42,376 nucleotides of DNA from Legionella santicrucis. Lineage in GTDB: Bacteria > Pseudomonadota > Gammaproteobacteria > Legionellales > Legionellaceae. Position 1 is the stretch's first letter; every line of letters begins with the position of its first letter. The notes below the pieces were generated by a model. It saw only the letters and a list, made by a program, of their open reading frames with translations, was not told the DNA's origin and did no database searches. The translations under genes and the position numbers were made by a program. Of this stretch, positions 34,695 through 42,065 are shown in pieces. The stretch covers positions 86,040 through 128,415 of the forward strand of contig NZ_LNYU01000078.1 in NCBI RefSeq assembly GCF_001468135.1, written 5' to 3'.

Positions 34695-35627
34695 ATGAGA
34701 AGAAAACAAAATAATGCAGGAAAAGAACATCCAGAAATTGAGAATACTAAAAATATATGTAAAAGCATTTTAGAAGCAAAACAAGAGATACAACCACCGC
34801 AAAAACAAAAAAAGCAACCAGGGCTTCAAAACGAAATGATTCCTGAGCCTATTTCAATATATGATGATTATCAAGCAGCAAATAAATTAAAAAATAAGGT
34901 CATACTTATTACTGGTGGTGATAGCGGTATTGGAAGGGCGGTGGCGTATCATTGCATAGAGGAAGGAGCTAAAGTTGCGTTTGTTTATTTTAACGAGACC
35001 ATAGATGCAAATAGAACGTTGCAAGAAATAAAAAAAAGAAAAGGACAAGCCATAGCAATGCAGTATGATTTATGTAAAAAAGAATCATGTAGAAAAGCTA
35101 TAGAAAAATGTTTGGATAGATTTGGAAAAATCAATGTATTAATTAACAATATTGCAGTTCAATATCCCACCAAAAATGTACGCAAAATAACTTCCCAAAG
35201 ATTACGTAAAGTTTTTACTACCAATATTTTTTCCTATTTTTATATGATTCAAGAGGTTTTACCCCACCTTAATAAAGGAGATAGTATCATTAATACTACT
35301 TCTATTACTGCATTTCGCGGCAGCGAGCATTTAGTTGATTATTCAGCTACAAAAGGAGCTATAGTTTCTTTAACTCGTTCATTAGCAGCTTTATTAATAG
35401 ACAATGAAATTCGAGTTAATGCAATAGCGCCAGGACCAGTATGGACCCCATTAATTCCTTCTAGTTTTTCCAAAGAAGCGGTTGCCAAATTTGGAGCTGA
35501 TTCACCATTAGGAAGACCAGCACAACCTGCGGACATTGCTCCTTGTTATATTTTTCTTGCCAGTAAAGACAGTGCTTTTATGACTGGACAAGTTCTACAT
35601 CCTAATGGTGGCGAGCTTATGATTTAA
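34695..35627 (+). CDS. SDR family oxidoreductase (YghA / stress-protein type)
   Basis: 310 residues. A ~60-residue polar, Lys/Gln-rich N-terminal extension leads into PEPISIYDDYQAANKL, typical of the YghA/GSP39 group of short-chain dehydrogenases. Then the NAD(P) loop TGGDSGIGRAVA, the Asn segment NNIAVQYP (usually NNAAxQxP, here Ile), Ser in NTTSITAFRGS, and Tyr-x3-Lys in VDYSATKGAIVSL. Catalytic residues are complete. Such enzymes reduce small aldehydes or ketones; acetoacetyl-CoA or a sugar is possible given the PHB-type neighbours. GGAG stands 8 bases before the ATG. A 21-codon open frame ends 12 bp upstream (34617-34682), too short to judge. Confidence 0.88.
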   Translation: MRRKQNNAGKEHPEIENTKNICKSILEAKQEIQPPQKQKKQPGLQNEMIPEPISIYDDYQAANKLKNKVILITGGDSGIGRAVAYHCIEEGAKVAFVYFNETIDANRTLQEIKKRKGQAIAMQYDLCKKESCRKAIEKCLDRFGKINVLINNIAVQYPTKNVRKITSQRLRKVFTTNIFSYFYMIQEVLPHLNKGDSIINTTSITAFRGSEHLVDYSATKGAIVSLTRSLAALLIDNEIRVNAIAPGPVWTPLIPSSFSKEAVAKFGADSPLGRPAQPADIAPCYIFLASKDSAFMTGQVLHPNGGELMI

Positions 35628-35820
35628 TAATTCGAAATTCTTAAATCAATTATTGTGGGATGTTGGGGAGACCAGAAAAGTTGTTGATACCGTAGCTTTT
35701 TTGCTTCGATGAGACATGGTTTATTACTGGGGCTACTTTTGATATCAACTCTGGTCAATATATGCGTTTCATTCTGGATATGGTGTTTCTTGCTGTTGTT
35801 CTTTTTTAAGCAGTGTCATC

Positions 35821-35834
35821 TAAGGTTTCCCTTA
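35821..35834. promoter_or_regulatory. TAAGG-TTTC-CCTTA dyad in the scar
   Basis: Perfect 5-bp arms; equivalent by position to the site at 21905. With the gene gone it now lies 953 bp from the start of the minus-strand SDR and may have no target. Confidence 0.3.
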
Positions 35835-35954
35835 ATCAAAAGAAGTTCAAATTCATAAAACTAATCTATAGTTCATTTTCAATAGTCAATTTTTTGGATC
35901 CATACCTGGGACATTATGTTAGAAATGACACATGAGGTGTCTATTGTCTCGAGT

Positions 35955-35993
35955 TACCAAGAATCTCCTTCCTTTGTAAAAAAGAAAGGAGAT
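35955..35993. terminator. Hairpin at the 3' side of the minus-strand SDR
   Basis: AATCTCCTTCCTTT pairs with AAAGAAAGGAGATT across a short A-rich loop with one mismatch. It is a copy of the hairpin at 24537 and would now serve the SDR ending at 36017. Confidence 0.55.
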
Positions 35994-36016
35994 TTAGAAA
36001 AGGTTGATTAATAAGA

Positions 36017-36787
36017 CTAGCGAGCACTATAGCCTCCATCTATGATTAAATCGCTGCCAGTGACAAATTTTGACTCCTCCGAAGCAAGATAAAGAACAGC
36101 ATAAGCAACATCCTTTGGTTCGCCTAAATGACCTATTGGATGTAGATTCACAAGCTCTTTTTTTGCTTTTTGGGGATTATCTTGGGAGGCAAGAAAGCCC
36201 TCTACCATTTTGGTATCGAGAAATCCAGGACAAACAGCATTAACACGAATATTGTACTTCGATTTGGCACAATGCAACGCGGCTGATTTGGTCAATAATC
36301 TTACGGCTCCTTTGCTCGCATCATAGGCTACAAGCCTTCTATCACCAATTAAGCCTTCAATTGATGAGATATTAATAATGGAGCCACCGCCTGTAGACTT
36401 CATGGATTTAATCGCATATTTTGTACCTAGAAAAACACCATCTAAATTGACACTCATGACCCAATGCCAATCTTCCAATGAGATGTCTTCAATGTTTTTC
36501 CCTACTCCAACTCCTGCATTATTTACTAAAATATCGAGTTTTTCATAATTTTTTTGTACTTGATCCATGGCTTTTTGCCAATCTTTTTCTTTAGACACAT
36601 CCTGTTCAATAAAAATTGCTTTGCCTCCATTTTGGGTTATATCTTCTATAACCTCATCAGCCCCATCTTTTTTGTAATCGGTTATGACGATATTTGCTCC
36701 TTCATAAGCAAGTAACTTGGCTATTGCTCTTCCAATACCACGGCGTCCCCCTGTAATCATTGCTACTTTTCCTTTTAAGCGACGCAT
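36017..36787 (-). CDS. SDR family dehydrogenase (3-hydroxyacyl/glucose-1-dehydrogenase type)
   Basis: 256 residues, classical SDR. NAD(P) loop TGGRRGIGRA, NNAGVGVGKN, Ser in NISSIEG, Tyr-x3-Lys in VAYDASKGAVRLL, and the terminal VTGSDLIIDGGYSAR. The Arg-Arg in the loop and the ITDYK after strand 2 leave cofactor choice open (the Asp of TDYK favours NAD). Likely reduces a 3-oxo or sugar substrate; 3-hydroxybutyrate dehydrogenase is one option in this PHB-type context. AGGAG stands 7 bases before the ATG. A hairpin follows the stop. The last codon and stop (CGC TAG) lie inside the block repeated after the fusion gene at 24590. Confidence 0.88.
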   Translation of the reverse strand: MRRLKGKVAMITGGRRGIGRAIAKLLAYEGANIVITDYKKDGADEVIEDITQNGGKAIFIEQDVSKEKDWQKAMDQVQKNYEKLDILVNNAGVGVGKNIEDISLEDWHWVMSVNLDGVFLGTKYAIKSMKSTGGGSIINISSIEGLIGDRRLVAYDASKGAVRLLTKSAALHCAKSKYNIRVNAVCPGFLDTKMVEGFLASQDNPQKAKKELVNLHPIGHLGEPKDVAYAVLYLASEESKFVTGSDLIIDGGYSAR

Positions 36788-37196
36788 AAATAACTCCTTT
36801 TAAGTTTGGAATAGAGTAAGTATAAAGATAGCGCTAAAAAGTTTTAAATGAAAATTAAAGATCCCAAGTGTTTTTCATTTTACCTTTTACTTCTTCCCAT
36901 TTTCCTTATTATTATTCATTTTTTTCTTTTTAATTAAATTAAATAGCCTTAACATACTCATTGGATTTCTATTGAAAATCTATTAAGGTTTTCCTTTCTG
37001 AAAATGCTGTTTACTCCTAATAATTTAGTAAAAAATTATTGAAATATTTAACTTATTTTATTGATTTTTATAACAAAATAATCATTTAGGCTCAATAGCA
37101 TGTCAGTTATAAATACTTGAGTTTCAATTTATCCTATCTATACTCAAAACAAACTTAATGAGGAGTCCAGTCGACATTTTTCTTGAGGAGGATAAT
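36788..37196. other. Intergenic stretch with candidate operator at 36984-36997
   Basis: AT-rich gap between the divergent SDR and the DUF1328 gene. It contains TAAGG-TTTT-CCTTT at 36984-36997, 200 bp before the ATG at 37197 and 197 bp before the SDR start, a one-mismatch copy of the dyad at 21905. No gene is seen. Confidence 0.45.
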
Positions 37197-37352
37197 ATGT
37201 TGGATTGGGCAATCTTTTTCTTTACTATTGCAATCATTGCAGCAGTTTTAAGTTTTAGAGGAATTGCAGGAGCTGCGGCTGGTGTTGCACAAATTTGTAC
37301 AAAATATTCTACGCTAAAATTAATTCAACTTGATTTGATGATTCAAGCTTAA
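37197..37352 (+). pseudogene. DUF1328-type small membrane protein, C-terminal helix replaced
   Basis: The ATG at 37197, with GAGGAGG upstream, starts MLDWAIFFFTIAIIAAVLSF then RGIAGAAAGVAQI, the clear N-terminal two thirds of a DUF1328 (YtjA-type) protein. After AQI the usual second hydrophobic helix (ILFFxFLxxFLxSL) is missing, and the frame instead runs through a polar CTKYSTLKLIQLDLMIQA. From 37289 the DNA matches 24639-24691, which is not coding for DUF1328. So the gene was cut and joined to another sequence. It may still be translated (51 residues, one helix). An earlier in-frame ATG at 37158 lacks support. Confidence 0.65.
37289..37341. repeat. 53-bp block shared with 24639-24691
   Basis: Second copy of the block with ATTCTACGCTAA. 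Here it spans the break of the DUF1328 frame and ends 38 bp before the phaC ATG. Confidence 0.45.
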
Positions 37353-37378
37353 AATAAAGTGTGCAAGGGAGAAGTTTA

Positions 37379-39203
37379 ATGCCGCGCGAAAACTATAGAA
37401 AAAATGAAATTCGAGACTCAGAAGAAAACCAAAATATAAATGAATATCTATCTAGATCTATACCTAGCTATTCTGGACCACATCGGCCACTAGAAGAGGC
37501 TGAACAAACACTTAAATATCCTTCCGAATTTGATCGTATACTTCATGCTTGGTTAGCAGAAGTTACATTAGGGATATCACCAGCTACTTTGATACTTGCA
37601 TTTATCAATATATCCTATTAAACAGCAAGAATTGCTAATCGATGCAAATCGTAAAGCTGAAGCACTCTTAAACTATATGAAATATAGTTTATTAGGTCAG
37701 AAGTGCGATCCTTGTATTTTACCACAAGAAAAAGATGATCGATTTGAAGATAAGCTGTGGAAGGAGATTCCTTTTAATTTTTATGCACAGGGATTTTTGT
37801 TAACTGAACACTGGTGGCAATTAGCCACAACCCATATTCATGGTGTAAGCAGACATCATACCGAAATCGTTAACTTTGTAACAAGACAATGGCTGGATAT
37901 GTTTAGTCCGAGTAATTTTCTTCACACAAATCCCGAAGTGATCAAAACATCCTTTGAGGAGCAAGGACAGAACCTGATTAAAGGCTTTAGTCATTTCATA
38001 GATGATATCGCCCGTTTTATTCAAAATAAGCTTCCTCGGGGTGCTGATCAATTTAAATTAGGAACCGATCTTGCGACATGTGAAGGCAAAGTTATTTACA
38101 GAAATCCTTTATTTGAATTGATCCAATATGCTCCAAAAACCAAAAAAGTATATCCTGAACCTGTTTTAATTATTCCCGCTTGGATTATGAAATATTACAT
38201 TTTAGATCTCTCACCAAATAACTCCATGGTAAAATTTTTAGTAGAAAAAGGTCATACTGTTTTCATGATATCTTGGAAAAATCCGGATAAAGAAGATGCC
38301 TCATATGATTTCTCAGATTATTTAAAAAAAGGGGTTTTAAAAGCAATAGAAATAGTTTCTGAGATTGTTCCTAATCAAAAAATCCATGCTACAGGTTATT
38401 GTGTTGGCGGAACCATTTTGTCAATTGCTGCTGCTTATCTTGCTAAACATAATAAAAACTTACTTAAATCACTCACATTATTTGCAACTCAGATTGATTT
38501 TGCTGATGCAGGTGAATTGTTAATGTTCATTGATGAAAGTGAGCTTGCTTATTTGGATGATTTAATGTGGAACCAAGGAAATTTAAAAAAATGGCAGCTT
38601 TCTGGTGCTTTTAATATGCTTCGGTCTAAAGATTTAATTTGGTCGAGGTGGGTTCGAGATTATTTAGAAGGAAAAGAAGAACAAATGTTTGATTTAATGG
38701 CCTGGAATGCTGATGCTACTCGTATACCTTATAAATTGCATGCAGAATATTTACGTTCACTGTATCTTAATAACGATTTGGTTGAACGTCATTTCCAGTT
38801 TGAGGATACCATTATAGACTTAGAAGAGATACAAATACCTGTTTTTGCTGTAGCTACTGAGAAAGATCACATTGCTCCATGGAAATCTGTTTTTAAACTC
38901 CATGCATTGTTAGAAACAGAATTGATCTTTATTTTAACTAACGGTGGCCATAACGCTGGGATTGTAAGTGAGCCAGGACATAAAGGTCGTGAATTTGAAA
39001 TTAAGGCATCTAATACTCATAATCACTATATTGCTCCTGAGAAATGGAGAGAATCAGCAGAAAAAAAATCTGGCTCATGGTGGCCCACGTGGCAAAATTG
39101 GCTTAAAAATCATTCTCAAGCAAAAACAAATCCGCCTGCAATGGGAGCAAAAGAATTTAAACCATTAGAAGATGCTCCTGGCCAGTATGTCCTGATACGG
39201 TAG
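37379..39203 (+). pseudogene. phaC: Polyhydroxyalkanoate synthase (PhaC), frameshifted near the N-terminus
   Basis: Start ATG at 37379 with GGGAGA upstream. The first frame gives the PhaC N-terminal start, FDRILHAWLAEVTLGISPAT then LILAFI, and stops at 37621. The other frame picks up from ~37600 with HLSIYPIKQQELLIDANRKA and runs intact to 39203. The residues DWL-like, normally between LAFI and HL, are missing. The lesion fits a deletion between two copies of GCATTTATC. The catalytic set downstream is complete: nucleophile Cys in GYCVGGT (C269 of the long frame), Asp in ATEKDHIAPW, His in NGGHNAGI. The long part could be made from the TTG at 37596, lacking the N-terminal ~70 residues. PhaC polymerises 3-hydroxyacyl-CoA into storage granules. 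Confidence 0.88.
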
Positions 39204-39277
39204 ATGTCGTACGATATTGATTTGTATTAAGTCAATAAGGTTGTTTTTTATTCTTCACATTAAACAAGGAGGGAATT

Positions 39278-39694
39278 ATGCAAGTCAAAGAAATCATGAC
39301 AAAGGAACCAGAGTTTTTACCTACTACGGCGACCATTTTTGATGCGGCAAAAAAAATGCGAGAATTAGATACAGGTTTTTTACCAGTTGGTGATAAAGGA
39401 ACAGATAAAATTGTTGGTACGCTCACTGATCGTGACATCGTTATCTCTGCTCTTGCTAATAAAAATGCATTAGATACTCCAGTAAAAAGTATAATGCATC
39501 AAGATGTATATTATTGCTATGAGAATGATGACATTCAAATAGCATTTGATAGCATGAAGAAGAAAAAAATCCGTCGATTGATTGTACTTAATAAAAATAA
39601 AAAATTATCAGGTGTTTTGTCTTTAGGTGATATAGCGTTAAATTGTGATACTAAGCTATCAGGTGAAGCATTAAAATATATCTCAGTCCAATAG
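39278..39694 (+). CDS. CBS-domain-pair protein
   Basis: 138 residues made of two CBS domains: the first ~1-60 (MTKEPEFLPTTATIFDAAKK, GTLTDRDIV), the second ~70-130 (SIMHQDVYYCYENDDIQIA, GVLSLGDIAL). CBS pairs bind adenine nucleotides (AMP, ATP, NADH-like) and act as energy sensors; this stand-alone form often accompanies PHB and stress genes. Strong AGGAGG before the ATG. It lies 74 bp after phaC on the same strand and is followed by a perfect 14-bp hairpin, so it may be the last gene of a DUF1328-phaC-CBS transcript. Confidence 0.9.
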   Translation: MQVKEIMTKEPEFLPTTATIFDAAKKMRELDTGFLPVGDKGTDKIVGTLTDRDIVISALANKNALDTPVKSIMHQDVYYCYENDDIQIAFDSMKKKKIRRLIVLNKNKKLSGVLSLGDIALNCDTKLSGEALKYISVQ

Positions 39695-39708
39695 TTTAAA
39701 AGTTTGTG

Positions 39709-39750
39709 AATTCACTTCTTTTACCGATACTCGCAAAAAAGAAGTGAATT
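39709..39750. terminator. Perfect 14-bp hairpin after the CBS gene
   Basis: AATTCACTTCTTTT (39709-39722) pairs with AAAAGAAGTGAATT (39737-39750) across a 14-base loop, 15 bp after the stop. No T-run follows, but the position and stem strength make a transcription end likely. Confidence 0.65.
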
Positions 39751-39813
39751 AACTACTTAAATTACTAGCTCCATATAATCAACTCACTATATTGAAAAGA
39801 AAAAGGGAATGGT

Positions 39814-40140
39814 GTGGAACAAATATTATTTATTTTTAAATTATTGCTGTTCTGCCATGTCGCTAAAGAAGAGCCAGATTGTGGTTTCCCTCAAGCACAA
39901 TCTGCGCATGATAATTTCTGGGATTTTATTCATTAATACCTGGAAGCATGTATATGGTTATGTGGATTATGTCTGATCGAGCAATTCCTCGTTTATTTCG
40001 CTGTTATTTTATTTATTAGATATTACGAGAGAAAAAGCTATAAAATTCTTCGATCCCTGCATGGAGTTTTCGCAGCGAGTGGATTAATCCTTGTTTGTAT
40101 TTATGCAAGAATTAATAGGCACATGAATAAACTAATCTGA
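39814..40140 (+). pseudogene. Possible small membrane protein with one in-frame stop
   Basis: A GTG with GGGA six bases upstream opens 108 codons interrupted only by TAA at 39934-39936. The second half is strongly hydrophobic: LCGLCLIEQFLVYFAVILFI, basic RYYERKSYK, then GVFAASGLILVCIYARI, i.e. two membrane helices with a positive loop. The pattern of one nonsense codon in an otherwise open frame matches the lesions of neighbouring genes. I do not recognise the family. A competing short frame (ATG 39809) overlaps its first part and looks less protein-like. Confidence 0.35.
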
Positions 40141-40173
40141 CAGTTACCAGTTTTTTTAGTGTCTGTCAGATTA
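40133..40173. repeat. Perfect 11-bp inverted repeat
   Basis: TAATCTGACAG and CTGTCAGATTA separated by 19 bases with an internal T7. It could be a terminator for either strand or a pair of ends from a lost insertion element; it lies just beyond the IS110-derived segment. Confidence 0.45.
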
Positions 40174-40232
40174 AGTTTAATGTACTACAAGATTAGGCTA
40201 TGATGAATTTTGAAGTAGCACGTTTTCAAGTA

Positions 40233-40757
40233 TTAATTACTCTTCGCTATCGTTTTCTTCGCTCTTAGAGCAGGAAAATCCAGCGCATTTTTTCGCCATT
40301 TTTTTGATATGGCATTTAGCTTCACAAATATATCCAAACGCTTCAAACATATAACCCGCTGCTTTATCACAGTCATTCTCATTAGCAGCTTTTTCGTGAA
40401 GCTTTCCTGTTGTTCTATCGTTTTTATGGGCACCGTAGGCATTCCATCTTGCTGTGCTGCTATAGAAATTGCCTTAGCATCATTTTTATCATTCTTATTT
40501 CCTTGAACAAAAGGCTTTACATGGTGAGGGCTAATTTGGGATACCTCATGGCCATAAGATAAAAATTTACGTGCCCAATAGTTTGAGCTGCCACAAGCTT
40601 CCATTGCTATTTTACAAGGAGGTAAATTTGCACTGAATTGCGGCAATTCAGTGCGACATATTTTTTTACCTAGTATTTTTTTGCCATTCTCATTGACTCC
40701 ATGAAGTTGAAAAACATCTTTTGCCAAATCGATTCCTAATAACGTAACATGATTCAT
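40233..40757 (-). pseudogene. IS110-family transposase, 5' part only, joined to foreign tail
   Basis: Residues 1-~116 are a clear IS110 DEDD-type transposase/recombinase start: LLGIDLAKDVFQLHG (first Asp), AMEACGSSNYWAR (Glu), VQGNKNDKNDAKAI (DKNDA Asp pair), ending PTVPIKTIEQQE. From about 40405 the frame no longer resembles a transposase (SFTKKLLMRMTVIKQR, basic, low quality), because the DNA belongs to another gene read in the wrong frame. The C-terminal Ser-containing domain of the transposase is absent, so it is inactive. AGGAG precedes the ATG. Confidence 0.85.
40237..40410 (-). pseudogene. Tail of a cysteine-containing protein, in the alternate frame of the IS110 chimera
   Basis: On the minus strand, one base out of the transposase frame, the text is KLHEKAANENDCDKAAGYMF, then EAFGYICEAKCHIKKMAKKC and AGFSCSKSEENDSEE before a TAA at 40237-40239. 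It has the balanced composition and acidic end of a genuine C-terminus, far more protein-like than the transposase frame here. The beginning of that gene was lost where the IS110 fragment is joined. Family not recognised. Confidence 0.55.
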
Positions 40758-41004
40758 TGTGGACTCTCCTGTTCTTTTTTGTTTTCGTCAAAAACATTTT
40801 GGCTCATCGAGGTGCCCTTTAAAAGAGGAGATGAGTCCATATCATTGCGATAGGCTGTGGGGGTAAATCTATCCGCAAGTGTTAAGCCATTGGTGCACGC
40901 ATGCGCTTTGCTCCTCCAGAGAACGCGCTGGAAATAGGGCGCTCGTGGCCTTTTACCTGTCGCGTTGGCGAGTGAATTCTGGGGACTGGGATGTCCCGGA
41001 ATTT
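40758..41004 (-). mobile_element. Non-coding 5' end of the IS110 element (possible bridge-RNA region)
   Basis: About 250 bp upstream of the transposase start, markedly richer in G and C than its surroundings, particularly 40870-41000 (runs such as GAACGCGCTGG and GGGCGCTCGTGGCC), with short self-complementary parts (GGGATGTCCC near 40990). IS110-group elements encode their guide (bridge) RNA in such a non-coding end. No structure was computed, so the RNA is a possibility only. The element ends directly at the stop of the gene ending at 41005. Confidence 0.4.
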
Positions 41005-41796
41005 TTAACGAGATAGCGACACGCTTTTTGAGGGAGTAGCTGATTCGGTTTCTTCCTGAATCTCTCTAATATTTCGGGCACTTTTAACACTTACTCCGCC
41101 ATTTAATACGTTGGATATAAAGCGATATTGGTCTCCGTAACTCTCTATTTTCTTGGCTCGGATAAATATTGGATCATTTTTTACCTTAGTACTGAAAAAG
41201 TACTCTGAAAAGGGGCCTGAGCGCATTGAGCGTAAGGCTATATTTAAATTATCTTTCCAACGTGCACTAGCAAACTCTACTCCCATTCCATACTCATCCG
41301 CCGTGAGCTCGACAGTTTCTTGATCATCTTGCAGTCTAGGAGAGGCATATCGTAACGCATAGCCACGTTTTGAGGACAAAGCTTTATGCACAACTTCCTT
41401 GTCGTCAATCAAATCGGCGGTAAACTGCAACGCGTTGCAATTATTTTCCACGGCGGCCATTGCTATTATTTTTGTATTTTGTAATTTCCTAACCGCCCAC
41501 TCCAACTCAGAACCTTTAAAGCAAACAACGTGATAAACGATTTTTGAATCACTTCTTACTGCCTCTGAGCGATTTTTAAGCATCCATAATGAATGCAAAC
41601 CATCACGAAAAATTTGTTTATAGGCTTGGCTAAATACTGAGTAATAATCATTGTCGTCAGGAGTTAGAATACGCTCTGGAAAATAATGTTCGCACAATGC
41701 CTTCCAAGCCATACTGTCATCTTTGCGTTCAGGAAGGGGTAAATCTAATTCAATATAATCGTCGCTTAAGATTTGCTTCATCATTGCAGTTATCAT
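41005..41796 (-). CDS. DUF4116-type repeat protein, candidate effector
   Basis: 263 residues, soluble. The middle has successive ~45-50-residue units of the DUF4116 kind: AVENNCNALQFTADLIDDKE, then KRGYALRYASPRLQDDQE, then EYGMGVEFASARWKDN, each a helix pair beginning with a small-residue helix and ending DDxE or KDN. The N-terminal ~110 residues are unrecognised; the last ~25 are Ser/Thr/Glu-rich (EIQEETESATPSKS), a polar tail often seen on Dot/Icm substrates, although that is not proof. GAGGT stands before the ATG. The stop abuts the IS110 end, so the native C-terminus may have been altered by the insertion. Confidence 0.8.
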   Translation of the reverse strand: MITAMMKQILSDDYIELDLPLPERKDDSMAWKALCEHYFPERILTPDDNDYYSVFSQAYKQIFRDGLHSLWMLKNRSEAVRSDSKIVYHVVCFKGSELEWAVRKLQNTKIIAMAAVENNCNALQFTADLIDDKEVVHKALSSKRGYALRYASPRLQDDQETVELTADEYGMGVEFASARWKDNLNIALRSMRSGPFSEYFFSTKVKNDPIFIRAKKIESYGDQYRFISNVLNGGVSVKSARNIREIQEETESATPSKSVSLSR

Positions 41797-42065
41797 TTTC
41801 TACCTCTTTGGACTATTAAAAAAATTGAATATTACACGATGCATACTAAAAGTTGTACAAGTCGTTGCTAGTAAATGGCTCTAAAATTGCCTCAAAGTAT
41901 GAATTAAAATTGAGCTGTAGTGATTGTTCATGAAGACGCTCTCTAAGCATGAAATTATTTGAGCATAAAGAGCCATTATTGATCTATTTTATTTGAGATG
42001 AGTTTTGGCCTGTGATCAAACAACCCATAAGAAAAATTATGTCTTACTAAGAACTCTATTTTGGA

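Larger units (their letters stand above)
35812..36020. repeat. Fused flanks of a deleted SDR-SPW-VKOR gene copy
   Basis: The gap 35628-36016 has no gene. 35812-35930 aligns with the upstream flank of the fusion gene (21896-22014), and 35941-36020 aligns with its downstream flank (24519-24598), including its last few codons (TATTGTCT). The ~2.5-kb gene between these flanks is missing. The left part, 35628-35811, shows no signal. Confidence 0.7.
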
